In this document: positions 15,359-23,878 of the stretch, piece by piece
Position numbering within the stretch: the stretch's first letter is position 1
How the letters are laid out: every line of letters starts with the position of its first letter
Assembly (NCBI RefSeq): GCF_000275865.1
Contig: NZ_CM001555.1
Span: forward strand, 680,827-744,826
Reading direction: 5' to 3'
Length of the DNA stretch: 64,000 nt
From: Methanofollis liminatans DSM 4140
Lineage (GTDB): Archaea > Halobacteriota > Methanomicrobia > Methanomicrobiales > Methanofollaceae
Notes under the pieces: generated by a model
What the model saw: the letters and a program-made list of their open reading frames with translations, nothing else
The model's database searches: none
What the model was told of the DNA's origin: nothing
Position numbers and translations under genes: made by a program

Positions 15359-16162
15359 ATGATCGATCCTGACACTGTCGCCGTCGCCTTCGTGCTGACG
15401 CTCATCGCCGGGCTTTCGACCGGTATCGGCAGCCTGATGGTCTTCTTCACGAAAAAAACAAGTACGCGCCTTCTCGCTTTTTCTCTCGGCTTTTCTGCCG
15501 GGGTGATGATCTATGTCTCCTTCACCGAACTCCTGCCGGCGGCGCATGCGTCGGTCGGGGCGTCATGGGGCGGTGTGCCCGGTCCATGGGCGGTCACACT
15601 TGCTTTTTTCGGGGGGATTGCATTCATCGGCCTCATCGATCATCTTGTTCCCTATCCCCAGAACCCCCACGAGGCGCGGCGGGTAGAGGAGGTGGCGGAT
15701 GGGGAGAACACCGGCCTCTATCGCACCGGCATATTCACTGCACTTGCCATCGCCATCCACAACGTCCCTGAGGGGATGGCGACCTTCTACGCTGCCACGG
15801 TGGATCTGCGGATCGGCCTCTCGATCGCTGCGGCCATCGCCATCCACAATATCCCCGAGGGCATCGCCGTATCCGTGCCAGTCTACTGCGCCACCGGCAG
15901 CAGAGCCAGGGCTTTTCTCTATGCTCTCCTCTCGGGTCTTGCCGAACCCGCCGGCGCCCTGATCGCCTTTTTCATCCTCCTTCCCTTCTTCTCGGCGGGC
16001 CTCCTCGGCCTGCTGTTTGCCGCTGTTTCCGGGATCATGGTCTTTGTCGCCCTGGACGAACTCCTCCCCGCGGCACGGGAGTACGGGGAGACGCACTGTG
16101 CGGTCTACGGTCTGATCGCAGGGATGGCGCTGATGGCCGTTGTGCTGCTGGTGACCGTGTAG
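15359..16162 (+). CDS. zupT: ZIP-family metal transporter (ZupT-like)
   Basis: The 267-residue membrane protein has about eight hydrophobic segments and the paired metal-binding signatures of ZIP transporters, AIAIHNVPEGMATF and AIAIHNIPEGIAVS, on neighbouring helices. It should carry zinc and possibly other divalent metals (iron, manganese) into the cytoplasm. A His-poor loop follows TM3 (LVPYPQNPHEARRVEEV). The length is usual for ZupT. The feo iron operon starts 850 bp downstream in the same direction. A leader of about 150 bp precedes the gene, with no riboswitch that I recognise. Confidence 0.92.
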   Translation: MIDPDTVAVAFVLTLIAGLSTGIGSLMVFFTKKTSTRLLAFSLGFSAGVMIYVSFTELLPAAHASVGASWGGVPGPWAVTLAFFGGIAFIGLIDHLVPYPQNPHEARRVEEVADGENTGLYRTGIFTALAIAIHNVPEGMATFYAATVDLRIGLSIAAAIAIHNIPEGIAVSVPVYCATGSRARAFLYALLSGLAEPAGALIAFFILLPFFSAGLLGLLFAAVSGIMVFVALDELLPAAREYGETHCAVYGLIAGMALMAVVLLVTV

Positions 16163-16503
16163 ATGACGAATACGGCTCCGGATCGCTGGAAATGTCTGGC
16201 AGGAGGGTGATCTGATCCAGGATACGCCCCGCTCTTTCCATGGCACATGACACGTACTCCACAATTTCCAGCGATCTCGAATGATCTTCGGACGGGCCGG
16301 CGTTCGATTCCACACATCCGCCGGTTCATCCCATCCTGTTTTTCAGGAGCTGTTGAAACGCTCCACTACAACAACGTTCGAGATCGCCTGAAGGGGCCCT
16401 GGTGAGGGTATGATAGATCTTCCCTTTATCGTGGAACCAGGATATGGGATGGTCTGGACAAAGCCATTAGCCCGGCAGTTTCCGAGAGCAGATGCGGGAT
16501 CAG

Positions 16504-16865
16504 TGCCCCGCAAAACTGCGATTGGGGCAGGGATGGACAACCACGCCGGCACGCCCATCCATCAATTTTTCATCGACCAGTGCGCCGCCCGGGCCTTCCT
16601 CGCATAGCCCGGGCAATCGCATGCGGGGGTCCGGGGGTGCAACCCCCGGTGCGGGGATGGTGGTGTGAGCGTACAGGATATCAGGGTACGCCGGTGCCGG
16701 GGGGCCTGCCGCCCCCCGGTCCCCCCGCCGATTGCGATTGGGGCAGGGATGGACAACCACGCCGGCACGCCCATCCATCATTGTTCATCGACCGATGCTC
16801 CGCCCGGCCCCTCCTCGCATGTCCAGGGCAATCGCATGCAGGGGTCCGGGGGTAAGAACCCCCGG
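16504..16865 (+). repeat. Hairpin-ended intergenic repeat, two units (A 16504-16649, B 16697-16865)
   Basis: The 850 bp gap between zupT and feoA holds two tandem copies of a dispersed repeat. Unit B shows the full plan. A GC hairpin comes first (CCGGGGGGC/GCCCCCCGG arms, 16697-16719), then TCCCCCCGCCGATTGCGATTG and a middle segment containing CATCGACCGATGCTCCGC. It closes with an inverse of the start (CAATCGCATGC...GGGGTCCGGGGG) and a second hairpin (GGGGG-taaga-CCCCC). The two ends are imperfect inverted repeats. Unit A lacks the first hairpin. The rest of the gap (16163-16503) shows no gene I can support. Confidence 0.85.
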
Positions 16866-16904
16866 CACAAAGATGGGGAAAGCGAGTGCATCACGCGCGC
16901 ACCG

Positions 16905-16928
16905 TTCGGAAAGTATAATATTTCCGAA
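16905..16928. promoter_or_regulatory. Palindromic operator enclosing the TATA box of the feo operon
   Basis: Perfect 8 bp arms TTCGGAAA (16905-16912) and TTTCCGAA (16921-16928) flank an 8 bp centre, GTATAATA, that is itself the likely TATA element. A second, shorter dyad TCGGA-cct-TCCGA lies at 16935-16947. Binding by a metal-dependent repressor such as the DtxR-family protein at the end of the operon would occlude TBP. The feoA start is about 85 bp downstream. Confidence 0.7.
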
Positions 16929-17013
16929 TTCTTTTCGGACCTTCCGAGACTCCCTCACACCTTTCGGCTCCGCTTTATCCGGGCCGAAGCGGCCACTATT
17001 CTCTGACAAGAGC

Positions 17014-17253
17014 ATGCAACTGACAGAATGTGGCATCGGTGAAACGGCACGGGTCGTTGCCGTCATGGGCTGCGAGAGGTTCAGGCACCGGCTCGCCCTG
17101 CGGGGGATCGCCCCGGGGCAGATCTGCACGGTCGTATCGGCCGCCTGTGGTCCGATCGTCCTCGCCGTCGACGGCGGCACCGTTGCCCTCGGCCGCGGCA
17201 TGGCCGCACACATCACTGTTGAGAGGAATCCTGATGAAAAAAGCAATTACTGA
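17014..17253 (+). CDS. feoA: FeoA-domain protein 1
   Basis: The 79-residue protein starts at the ATG at 17014 (MQLTECGIGETARVVAVMG). It has the SH3-like FeoA fold: GCERFRHRLALRGIAPG, then a beta-rich end with PIVLAVDGGTVALGRGMAAHI. FeoA is a small cytosolic partner of the FeoB ferrous-iron transporter. The gene is first in the operon, with the palindromic operator upstream, and overlaps the second feoA by 20 bp. Frames extending further upstream run through the repeat and are not credible. Confidence 0.88.
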   Translation: MQLTECGIGETARVVAVMGCERFRHRLALRGIAPGQICTVVSAACGPIVLAVDGGTVALGRGMAAHITVERNPDEKSNY

Positions 17254-17476
17254 TCTTGAATACGGTGAAACCGGAACGATCGTTGAAATTCGTGGTTTTT
17301 GCCAGGCGCTGAACTCCCTTGGCATCAGAACCGGTAAAAACGTGAAAATGATCACGCGCCAGCCGATCAAAGGCCCGGTCGTCGTGATCGCAGGCGACGT
17401 CGAGGTGGCGATGGGCTGCGACCTTGCCGCAGGCGTCGTCGTCGAGATCCGGGGGATGAGCGATGAGTCTGCGTGA
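17234..17476 (+). CDS. feoA: FeoA-domain protein 2
   Basis: The 80-residue second FeoA protein starts at the ATG at 17234 (MKKAITDLEYGETGTIVEIRG) after GAGAGGAATCCTG. It has the same SH3-like plan: LNSLGIRTGKNVKMI, PIKGPVVVIAGDVEVAMG and a VVVEIRG end. It overlaps feoA1 upstream and the FeoB GTPase gene downstream (14 bp), so these genes are translationally coupled. Two divergent FeoA copies next to a split FeoB are seen in several archaea. One may serve the GTPase and the other the channel, but that is inference. Confidence 0.88.
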   Translation: MKKAITDLEYGETGTIVEIRGFCQALNSLGIRTGKNVKMITRQPIKGPVVVIAGDVEVAMGCDLAAGVVVEIRGMSDESA

Positions 17477-18110
17477 CCGTCTCTTCTCCTCCTCCGGCAG
17501 TGCGGTGCCGGACGCCGGGTCCGGCCACGAAGGGGTGCTTCTTCTCATCGGCAACCCGAACGTGGGAAAAAGCGCCCTCTTCAACCGGCTTACCGGGGGC
17601 AGCGCCACCGTCTCGAACTACCCCGGCACCACCGTCGACGTCACGCGCGGCAGCCTCATTGCGGACCACCAGGCCCGGGAAGTGATCGACGTTCCCGGCG
17701 CCTATTCCCTGGAGCCGCGCGACGCCGCCGAGGAGGTGGCGGCCCGCATCGTCGGGGAATATTCCGGTGCCGTTGCACTCGTCGTCCTCGACGCCACCCG
17801 GATCGAGCGGGGCCTCTACCTCCTCCTCCAGGTGCTCGAACGTCGCATGAAAACTGCCGTGGCGATCAACATGATCGACGCCGCCCGCGCGAAAGGTGTC
17901 CTGGTCGACACCGGGGCGCTCCAGCACCTGCTCGGCCTCCCGGTCGTCACCACCGCGGCGACGACCGGCGAGGGGATCAAGGACCTCGTCGGCATCCTTC
18001 ATAAGGCGCAGGTCGCCGATCTCGATGCTGTCAGGGACCGCATTGCCGGTAAAACACCCCCACCCCGGGCAAACCTCCCGGGCTGCGCCGGGTGCGGGAG
18101 GTGCGGATGA
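17463..18110 (+). CDS. feoB: FeoB, stand-alone GTPase domain
   Basis: The 215-residue protein corresponds only to the cytosolic G domain and helical linker of FeoB: G1 GNPNVGKS (30-37), G2 NYPGTTVDVTRG, G3 DVPGAYSL, a NMID motif at G4, and a helical tail. It ends in a Cys cluster, GCAGCGRCG, that could bind metal. In most organisms this domain is fused to the channel. Here the TGA at 18108-18110 overlaps the ATG of the membrane part (18107), so the two halves are made as separate coupled proteins. It should gate ferrous-iron uptake by GTP hydrolysis. Confidence 0.92.
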   Translation: MSLRDRLFSSSGSAVPDAGSGHEGVLLLIGNPNVGKSALFNRLTGGSATVSNYPGTTVDVTRGSLIADHQAREVIDVPGAYSLEPRDAAEEVAARIVGEYSGAVALVVLDATRIERGLYLLLQVLERRMKTAVAINMIDAARAKGVLVDTGALQHLLGLPVVTTAATTGEGIKDLVGILHKAQVADLDAVRDRIAGKTPPPRANLPGCAGCGRCG

Positions 18111-19324
18111 CCGCACTTTCCATGGACGAGCGCTGGAGCCTTGCCGACGCCATCGCCGCCCGGACCGTCAGGACCGGCGTGTTCAGAAGGACGCTCTCCG
18201 ACGTCCTCGGCGACCTCACGATCAGCCCGCTGACCGGGATCCCGGTCGCTTTTGCGGTGCTTTATGCGTTCTGGAGCGTATTTTCATCCTTCGCCGGCGA
18301 CCTGGTCACCGACGGTTTCATGGTCAAACTCTTCGATGCCCACTGGCTCCCCTGGCTCCAGAGCGTCTGGCCAGACCCGCAAAGCATCCTCTACTTCCTC
18401 TTCGTCGGGGATCCGGCGGCCGAGAACTGTTTCGAGGTGTTCGGCGTCCTGACCTCCGGGCTTTTCGTCTCCATCGGCGTCGTCCTCCCGGCGGTCTTCA
18501 TCTTCTATCTCACGATGACCGTGCTGGAGGACTCGGGCTACCTTCCCCGCCTTGCCGTCCTGGCCGACACCCTCCTCCACCGGATCGGCCTCCACGGCTA
18601 TGCGGTCGTCCCGATGATCCTGGGGCTCGGGTGCAATGTCCCGGCGATCACGGCGACGCGGATCCTGGAGACGGACAAACAGCGGTTCATGATGATGACG
18701 CTGATTGCGATCTTCATCCCCTGCGGGGCGCAGCTCGGGATCATGCTCGCCGTGATCCCGGAATTCGTCGGACTGGTGATCCTCACCCTGCTCGTCGGTT
18801 TCGCCCTTTTCGGGTTCGCCTTCAACCGGCTCCTCCCGGGCGAAAACCCCGAGATCCTCATCGATGTCCCGCCGTACCGCCGGCCGATGCTGGAGAACGT
18901 ATCCCGCAAAATGAAGATCAGGACGATGGGCTTCCTGCGCGAGGCCATTCCCTTCGTGCTGCTCGGCGTCCTGCTGGTCAATGTCCTCTACCTTCTCGGC
19001 GTGATCGGCTGGCTGAGCAGCGCCCTTGCACCGCTCTTTGTCCTGTGGTTCGGGGTGCCGCCGGAGACCGTCGGTCCTCTGGTCGCCGCCTTCCTGAGAA
19101 AGGACCTTGCCGTCGCCCAGCTCTCGACGATCCCGATGACGGCGTACCAGATGTTCGCCTCGGTGATCCTGGTCTCGATCTACTTCCCGTGCGTGGCGAC
19201 CTTCGTGATGCTGCTCAAAGAGGGCTGGAAGTTCCTCGGCGGGGCGATGCTTGCCCTGATGATCGTGGTCTTCCTCTACGGGGGGCTGATCCATCTCGCC
19301 GGCATGCTCCTGGGGGTGGCCTGA
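18107..19324 (+). CDS. feoB: FeoB, stand-alone membrane permease domain
   Basis: The 405-residue protein starts with MTALSMDERW at 18107, inside the stop of the GTPase gene. It has about eight TM helices with two Gate domains. The first carries GLGCNVPAITATRIL and the second the GVPPETVGPLVAAFLRKDLAV region. The Cys in GLGCNVP is the conserved pore position proposed for FeoB. With the preceding G-domain protein it makes up a complete ferrous-iron transporter in two pieces. Length and helices agree with the membrane half of FeoB of about 700 residues. Confidence 0.93.
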   Translation: MTALSMDERWSLADAIAARTVRTGVFRRTLSDVLGDLTISPLTGIPVAFAVLYAFWSVFSSFAGDLVTDGFMVKLFDAHWLPWLQSVWPDPQSILYFLFVGDPAAENCFEVFGVLTSGLFVSIGVVLPAVFIFYLTMTVLEDSGYLPRLAVLADTLLHRIGLHGYAVVPMILGLGCNVPAITATRILETDKQRFMMMTLIAIFIPCGAQLGIMLAVIPEFVGLVILTLLVGFALFGFAFNRLLPGENPEILIDVPPYRRPMLENVSRKMKIRTMGFLREAIPFVLLGVLLVNVLYLLGVIGWLSSALAPLFVLWFGVPPETVGPLVAAFLRKDLAVAQLSTIPMTAYQMFASVILVSIYFPCVATFVMLLKEGWKFLGGAMLALMIVVFLYGGLIHLAGMLLGVA

Positions 19325-19325
19325 G

Positions 19326-19781
19326 ATGAGCGGAAGCGTGGTGCTCCGCGCCGTTTCGGTCGTCGCCGGGATCGCCGCCCTCCTCTTCGGACTTGCCGAC
19401 ATCCTGGTCTGGATCGGGGGGAGCGGCCCCTTCGAGATCGGCTTCATCCAGATCGCCGGCGACGACTTCTTCCGCTGGGCATGGGGTGGGGCGGTCGTCG
19501 CCTGCGGCGGCCTCCTCCTGATCGCCGGCGGTCTCCGGGGCGCGGGCCTCGAGGGCAGGGCGCGCGTCCTCCTTGGTGCGGTCCTGGTCTCCCTCATCGC
19601 CGGCTGCGACATCTTCGGGATGATCTGCACCTCCATCCCTGCCGGGGAGGAATCGGAGGCCTTCTTCAACTCGATTTCCGGGTTTATCGGTGGGTTTGCC
19701 CCGCCGTACACGCCGGCCGTCCTCCTCCTCCCCTTCATGGCGGCGATCGCCTTCTTCCTCCTTAAGGAGGAGGCGACATGA
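19326..19781 (+). CDS. Four-TM membrane protein in the feo operon, unknown
   Basis: The 151-residue protein has four hydrophobic segments (about 7-30, 50-72, 82-103, 128-145). Its gene starts 1 bp after feoB and overlaps the regulator gene by 4 bp. No metal-binding signature is evident apart from a Cys pair in AGCDIFGMIC. Operon position suggests an accessory role in iron uptake, perhaps like other small FeoC-like or FeoD-like membrane partners, but no family is recognised. Confidence 0.75.
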   Translation: MSGSVVLRAVSVVAGIAALLFGLADILVWIGGSGPFEIGFIQIAGDDFFRWAWGGAVVACGGLLLIAGGLRGAGLEGRARVLLGAVLVSLIAGCDIFGMICTSIPAGEESEAFFNSISGFIGGFAPPYTPAVLLLPFMAAIAFFLLKEEAT

Positions 19782-20332
19782 GGGACCGTCCAGACCCCGA
19801 TCTTTTATGCGGCGGGCGGTGCAACAGTGATGCGATCGGCGGGCCGTTGGGGCACCGCCGCGGGAGAGCGATGGCGCCGGGAAGATGCTGCGGCCGCGGG
19901 CCGCTGAGCAGGAAAGTGGAGGACTACCTGGAGGCGATCCTCTGCGTGGCGCGGGAGAAGGGGTATGCCCGGACCTCTGACGTCGCAAAGGAGCTCTCTG
20001 TATCCCCGTCCAGCGTCGTCGAGATGTTCCAGAAACTCGGCCATATGGGGCTGGTGACCTACCGGCGCTACGAGGGCGTGACCCTCACCCCCGAGGGCCG
20101 GTCGATCGCCGAGGTGATCGCCTTCAGGCACGAGACCCTGAAAGGTTTTCTCTCCCTGATCGGCGTCTCGGAACGGGTTTCAGAGGAGGACGCCTGTTTC
20201 ATGGAGCACGAGCTCCACAACGAGACGATCGAGCAGGTCAGGGGGCTGGTCGAGTACCTGGAGCGCTCCCCCTCGTTCAAGGCCGAGTTCGAGGCTTTTT
20301 TAAAGACCAGGGAGTTCAAGCAGGGCCGCTGA
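19778..20332 (+). CDS. DtxR-family metal-dependent regulator
   Basis: The 184-residue frame overlaps the preceding stop (ATGA at 19778). From about residue 44 it is a DtxR/MntR protein: SRKVEDYLEAILCVAREKGYARTSDVAKELSVSPSSVVEMFQKLG (winged HTH), then the metal-binding dimerisation domain with FRHETLKGFL, EEDACFMEHELHNETIEQV and a short end. Family ligands are Met, Cys, Glu and His residues in the CFMEHELHN segment. The first 40 residues are atypical and hold five Cys (LLCGG-RC, RCCGRG). An internal ATG at 19871 could be the real start. It probably represses the feo operon with iron through the palindrome at 16905. Its 3' end overlaps trm1 convergently by 17 bp. Confidence 0.88.
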   Translation: MRDRPDPDLLCGGRCNSDAIGGPLGHRRGRAMAPGRCCGRGPLSRKVEDYLEAILCVAREKGYARTSDVAKELSVSPSSVVEMFQKLGHMGLVTYRRYEGVTLTPEGRSIAEVIAFRHETLKGFLSLIGVSERVSEEDACFMEHELHNETIEQVRGLVEYLERSPSFKAEFEAFLKTREFKQGR

Positions 20333-21434
20333 TCGCCGCCTCGATCGTCGCGAGCGGGGCGTCGGTCCTGATCCCGGTGCCCTCGTAATGCGTCCGCGTC
20401 GCCAGGTAGCCATCGGCGCGGAGGCGCTCCAGCACGATATCGATCGCCGGCGGCGAGGCCCTGAGCGCCTTTGCGATCCGGTGGTAGTCATAGAAGGTCG
20501 AGGTGGGGAGTTCGTCCCTGAGGACGGGCAGCAGCCGCCCCAGGTACGACGCCGTGCCGAGCGCCATCTCCGGGAGCAGCGCCTCCATCGCCAGAAGGGT
20601 CTCGGGGTCGTTCACCGCCCCGAGCCAGAGGGGGCCGATCGGTCGCAGGGCCGTGCCGCAGCAGGGGCAGACGCCGGATTCAGAAAGGAGCCCGGCCCTC
20701 TCCTCCCGGTAGAAGCAGCCGGTGCACTGCATCACGTAGCCGATCCGGTCGAGTGCCTGGTCGGCGTTCTTCACCCGCGGGCGCGTCCTGAGGTGGAGGC
20801 GGACGAAGTGCTCGTGGGCAAAGCAGAAGAGCGGTTCGATGCCGCGGTCGTACTTGATCATCTCCCGCGCCACGAAACCGAGGAGGATGCGCAGCCCGAC
20901 CTCGCCGTGGTACTCCGTGTTCATCGGGCGGGCGAAGTAGCGGCGCATCCCGGCCTTTAAGTGGGCGCCGCAGAGCGGGGCGGTGTCGGTCGCCGTGACA
21001 AAGAGAAACCGCTTCGCGCTCCGGCACGAGGCGTCCACGAAGGGCGCGGGCGTCCCGAAGGGGTCGAGGTCCACGGCGTCGAAACGCCTGGTGCTCATCA
21101 GGGCGTTGGCGTCAGAGCAGGTCACCTCGATCGCCCCTTCGATCTGCCCGGCGTTCGCCCGGATCTCGGCCGCCGCCGCCGGGTCGATGTCGTTGATCGT
21201 CACGGCGATCCCGGTCTCGTGAGCGACCCGCAGCCCCCGCACCCCGGTCGCCCCCATCGCGTCGAGGTAGTCTGAAGGGCGCACGGCGGCGAGGAAGAGC
21301 ACCGTCCCGTCCCGGTTCGCCTCCATCTTCCGGTTGTAGAAGATCGGGGCCGATCCCGGTGGAAATGCCGCTCCCTCATCCTGAACAGGTGCAAAAAATG
21401 TTGTCTTCCCCTCGGTGACCGGCAGGCGCTCCAT
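20316..21434 (-). CDS. trm1: tRNA (guanine26-N2)-dimethyltransferase Trm1
   Basis: I use the ATG at 21434 (MERLPVTEGKTTFFAP). An in-frame start 90 bp upstream adds 30 residues lacking homology character. The 372-residue protein is typical Trm1: GATGVRGLRVAHE (AdoMet site), NDIDPAAA, the catalytic DLDPFGTPAPFVD, and a zinc-binding CTGCF...CPCC insertion, then a winged-helix tail. It methylates G26 of most tRNAs twice. The gene ends within the dtxR coding end (convergent overlap) and points away from tRNA-Arg. Confidence 0.95.
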   Translation of the reverse strand: MERLPVTEGKTTFFAPVQDEGAAFPPGSAPIFYNRKMEANRDGTVLFLAAVRPSDYLDAMGATGVRGLRVAHETGIAVTINDIDPAAAAEIRANAGQIEGAIEVTCSDANALMSTRRFDAVDLDPFGTPAPFVDASCRSAKRFLFVTATDTAPLCGAHLKAGMRRYFARPMNTEYHGEVGLRILLGFVAREMIKYDRGIEPLFCFAHEHFVRLHLRTRPRVKNADQALDRIGYVMQCTGCFYREERAGLLSESGVCPCCGTALRPIGPLWLGAVNDPETLLAMEALLPEMALGTASYLGRLLPVLRDELPTSTFYDYHRIAKALRASPPAIDIVLERLRADGYLATRTHYEGTGIRTDAPLATIEAAISGPA

Positions 21435-21500
21435 CGTGCCAGAAAGGTGGCCTCTCACAAACCTTAATACCATCTCAACGACCACATTACTAGAGTCCCG

Positions 21501-21575
21501 GGGCTTGTGGCCTAGCCAGGACATGGCGTCAGCCTCCTAAGCTGAACGCCGGGGGTTCAAATCCCCCCAAGCCCG
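21501..21575 (+). tRNA. tRNA-Arg (anticodon CCT)
   Basis: The 75 nt gene has acceptor stem GGGCTTG/CAAGCCC and discriminator G. The anticodon stem-loop is TCAGC-CTCCTAA-GCTGA (anticodon CCT) and the T arm GGGGGTTCAAATCCCCC. CCA is not encoded, and there is no intron. It lies in the gap between the divergent trm1 and DUF3160 genes. Confidence 0.95.
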
Positions 21576-21642
21576 TCCTTTTTGTTACGAAAATCTTCGC
21601 AGTCATCCGCATCTTTATCCGCAGTCATGCCCATGGGGGGAT

Positions 21643-23850
21643 ATGGAGTGGACAGTGCTGGTCCTGGGTGTTGCCGCCGTGGTCCTGCTGACGGCCGGGT
21701 GTACCGGCGGCGGCGAAGAACCGCCTGAGAACGATTCCCCCCTCACGGCAGGCGGCAGCGCGGTGAGCGCGTATTACCGATCCCTTCCCCTCAACCTCAC
21801 CCCGGCCTCGCCGTCCTATCGCCTCCCCCTCGACCCGGAGAGCGTCTGGAACTGGGGGGCGGTGGCCGCCGGCCTCTCCCTGGACCGGAATGCAACTGCT
21901 CTCCTCGAACAGAACGGGTTTGTGGCGATCGAGAACCCCTTCAACCCGCGGGAGACCGACATGGTCAGGCCGTACACCGTCCTGAAAGAGCGCGGCATCC
22001 CGGTCTTCGTCACCGCCGATTCGGTCCTTCACCTCTACCACATCCAGTTCGACGAGACGATGCGGACGATCGAGGAGGAGCAGTTCTACGACGATCTCTG
22101 GACCCTCGACGCCGCCCTCTTCAACGCCTCGGTCGAGACCATGGCCGCTGCCGATGGGCAGGCACTGGAGGCGGCCCGGCGAAACGCCGCCTACTTCGCC
22201 GTGGCCCTCGCCCTTCTGGCGCCGTCCGCGGACGGGGAGAATACGGGCTTTACCCCTGACGATGCGGCGCGCTATCTGCCTCCATCCTCCCTCCCGTCCG
22301 CCGCCGTCGACGAACTCGCCCTGATCCGGGGACGCGCCGGTGTGGCGGAGAGCCCGATCTTCACGTATGCCGAGGACTATTCGCAGTACCTCCCGCGAGG
22401 CCACTATACGCGATCAATGCGGCTGAAAAATTATTTCCTGGCGATGATGTGGCACGGGCGGATGACCTTCCTTCTCACCGGCGGTGACGAGGGCTCGATC
22501 GTCAGCGCAGAGGAGGCAGCGGTCCAGACGGCGGCCGCCGCCCAGATCGCCGCGGCGCTCGATGCCGACCCGTCACTGATGGCGCGCTGGAACCGGATCT
22601 ACGAGGTCACTGCCTTCTATGCCGGTTACTCCGACGACCTCGGCCCGCGCCACTACATCGAGGCGATGAAAAAGGCGCCCGGCGGGGTGAACCGCACCCT
22701 CACCGCGGACGAAACCGCCCTCCTCCAGGCCGAACTCCGCACCCGCCCGCCCCCGGCGATCTACAGCGGCACCGGCTACCGTGCAGTCGGCAACGAGAAA
22801 GAGGGGCAAAAGGCCCTCGACGCCACCATAGGCTTCCGGTTCATGGGCCAGCGGTTCGTTCCCGACTCGTACGTCTTTTCTGGGCTGGTCTCGCCCTACA
22901 CCGGCGCCTTCACCGGGACCGGTGCGCCGTTCACCCTTGTACAGGGCGAGCGGGCGATCCCGACCGGCCTCGACCTCATGTCCCTCCTCGGATCAGAGCG
23001 GGCCGCCGCCCTCCTGGACGCGGGCGGGGACAGCCGGTACCTCCACTATGACGAGGTCTATGGGAGGCTGGAGGGGGAGTTTGCCGCCGTGAACGAGAGC
23101 GGGTGGAACAGGAACCTCTACTGGGGCTGGCTCTATACCCTCCGCCCGCTCCTCGCCACCTTCGGGGACGGCTACCCGGCCTTCATGCAGACCCCTGCAT
23201 GGCAGGAGAAGGAACTGACCACCGCCCTTGCCTCGTGGACCGAGCTGCGCCACGACACGATCCTCTATGCGAAGCAGAGTTACACCTTCGGCCGGGCGAT
23301 CTCGGTCAAACCTGAGGAGCAGGCGGTCCCGGGGTATGTGGAGCCGGTGCCTGAGTTCTACACCCGTCTCCACGCCCTCACCGCGATGACGCGGGAAGGG
23401 CTTGCCTCCCTCGAAGCCCTCGATCCGGTCTCGGAGCGGCGCCTGCAGACGCTCGATGTGGCCCTCGATCGCCTCGCCGCCATCTCGGTGCAGGAGCTGG
23501 AGGGCAGCCCCCTCACCGCCGCCGATCACGCCTTCATCAGGGGTGTCGGCAGTCTCCTCGACGGCACCCTGACCGGCGTCGACGACCGGGCAAAGACGAC
23601 GGCGATCGTGGCCGACGTCCACACCGATCCGTACCACGACCTCGTCCTGGAGGAGGGGGTGGGCTATACCGGCCTCGTCGTCGCCGCCTGTCCGGCGCCC
23701 GACGGGTCGGTCACCCTCGCCGCCGGCCCGGTCTTCTCGTACTACGAGTTCACCGTCCCCCTCTCGGGCCGCCTCACCGACGAGGTCTGGCAGGGGCGCC
23801 TCCGCCAGGACCCGCCGGCCCGCCCGTGGTGGACTGCCAGCCAATCTTGA
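21643..23850 (+). CDS. DUF3160-family lipoprotein
   Basis: The 735-residue exported protein begins with a lipoprotein signal, VVLLTAGC (Cys about 20). The body matches the DUF3160 family: LLEQNGFVAIENP, a segment YTVLKERGIPVFVTADSVLHLYHI, HYTRSMRLKNYFLAMMWHGRM, and the C-terminal VADVHTDPYHDLVLEEGVGY. The family is widespread in bacteria and archaea and has no known activity. The extracellular position and many conserved aromatic and acidic residues suggest glycan or peptide binding, but this is unproven. It is monocistronic and precedes the UbiA gene in the same direction. Confidence 0.85.
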   Translation: MEWTVLVLGVAAVVLLTAGCTGGGEEPPENDSPLTAGGSAVSAYYRSLPLNLTPASPSYRLPLDPESVWNWGAVAAGLSLDRNATALLEQNGFVAIENPFNPRETDMVRPYTVLKERGIPVFVTADSVLHLYHIQFDETMRTIEEEQFYDDLWTLDAALFNASVETMAAADGQALEAARRNAAYFAVALALLAPSADGENTGFTPDDAARYLPPSSLPSAAVDELALIRGRAGVAESPIFTYAEDYSQYLPRGHYTRSMRLKNYFLAMMWHGRMTFLLTGGDEGSIVSAEEAAVQTAAAAQIAAALDADPSLMARWNRIYEVTAFYAGYSDDLGPRHYIEAMKKAPGGVNRTLTADETALLQAELRTRPPPAIYSGTGYRAVGNEKEGQKALDATIGFRFMGQRFVPDSYVFSGLVSPYTGAFTGTGAPFTLVQGERAIPTGLDLMSLLGSERAAALLDAGGDSRYLHYDEVYGRLEGEFAAVNESGWNRNLYWGWLYTLRPLLATFGDGYPAFMQTPAWQEKELTTALASWTELRHDTILYAKQSYTFGRAISVKPEEQAVPGYVEPVPEFYTRLHALTAMTREGLASLEALDPVSERRLQTLDVALDRLAAISVQELEGSPLTAADHAFIRGVGSLLDGTLTGVDDRAKTTAIVADVHTDPYHDLVLEEGVGYTGLVVAACPAPDGSVTLAAGPVFSYYEFTVPLSGRLTDEVWQGRLRQDPPARPWWTASQS

Positions 23851-23878
23851 AATACCCCGCCGTCGCATTTTTTTCCAG

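Noticed and set aside
16504-16865. Several frames of 60-110 codons on both strands of the repeat cluster
   Set aside because: The same translated pieces recur in other repeat clusters in shifting frames, interrupted by indels, and follow the GC-rich hairpins. They are not conserved as proteins.
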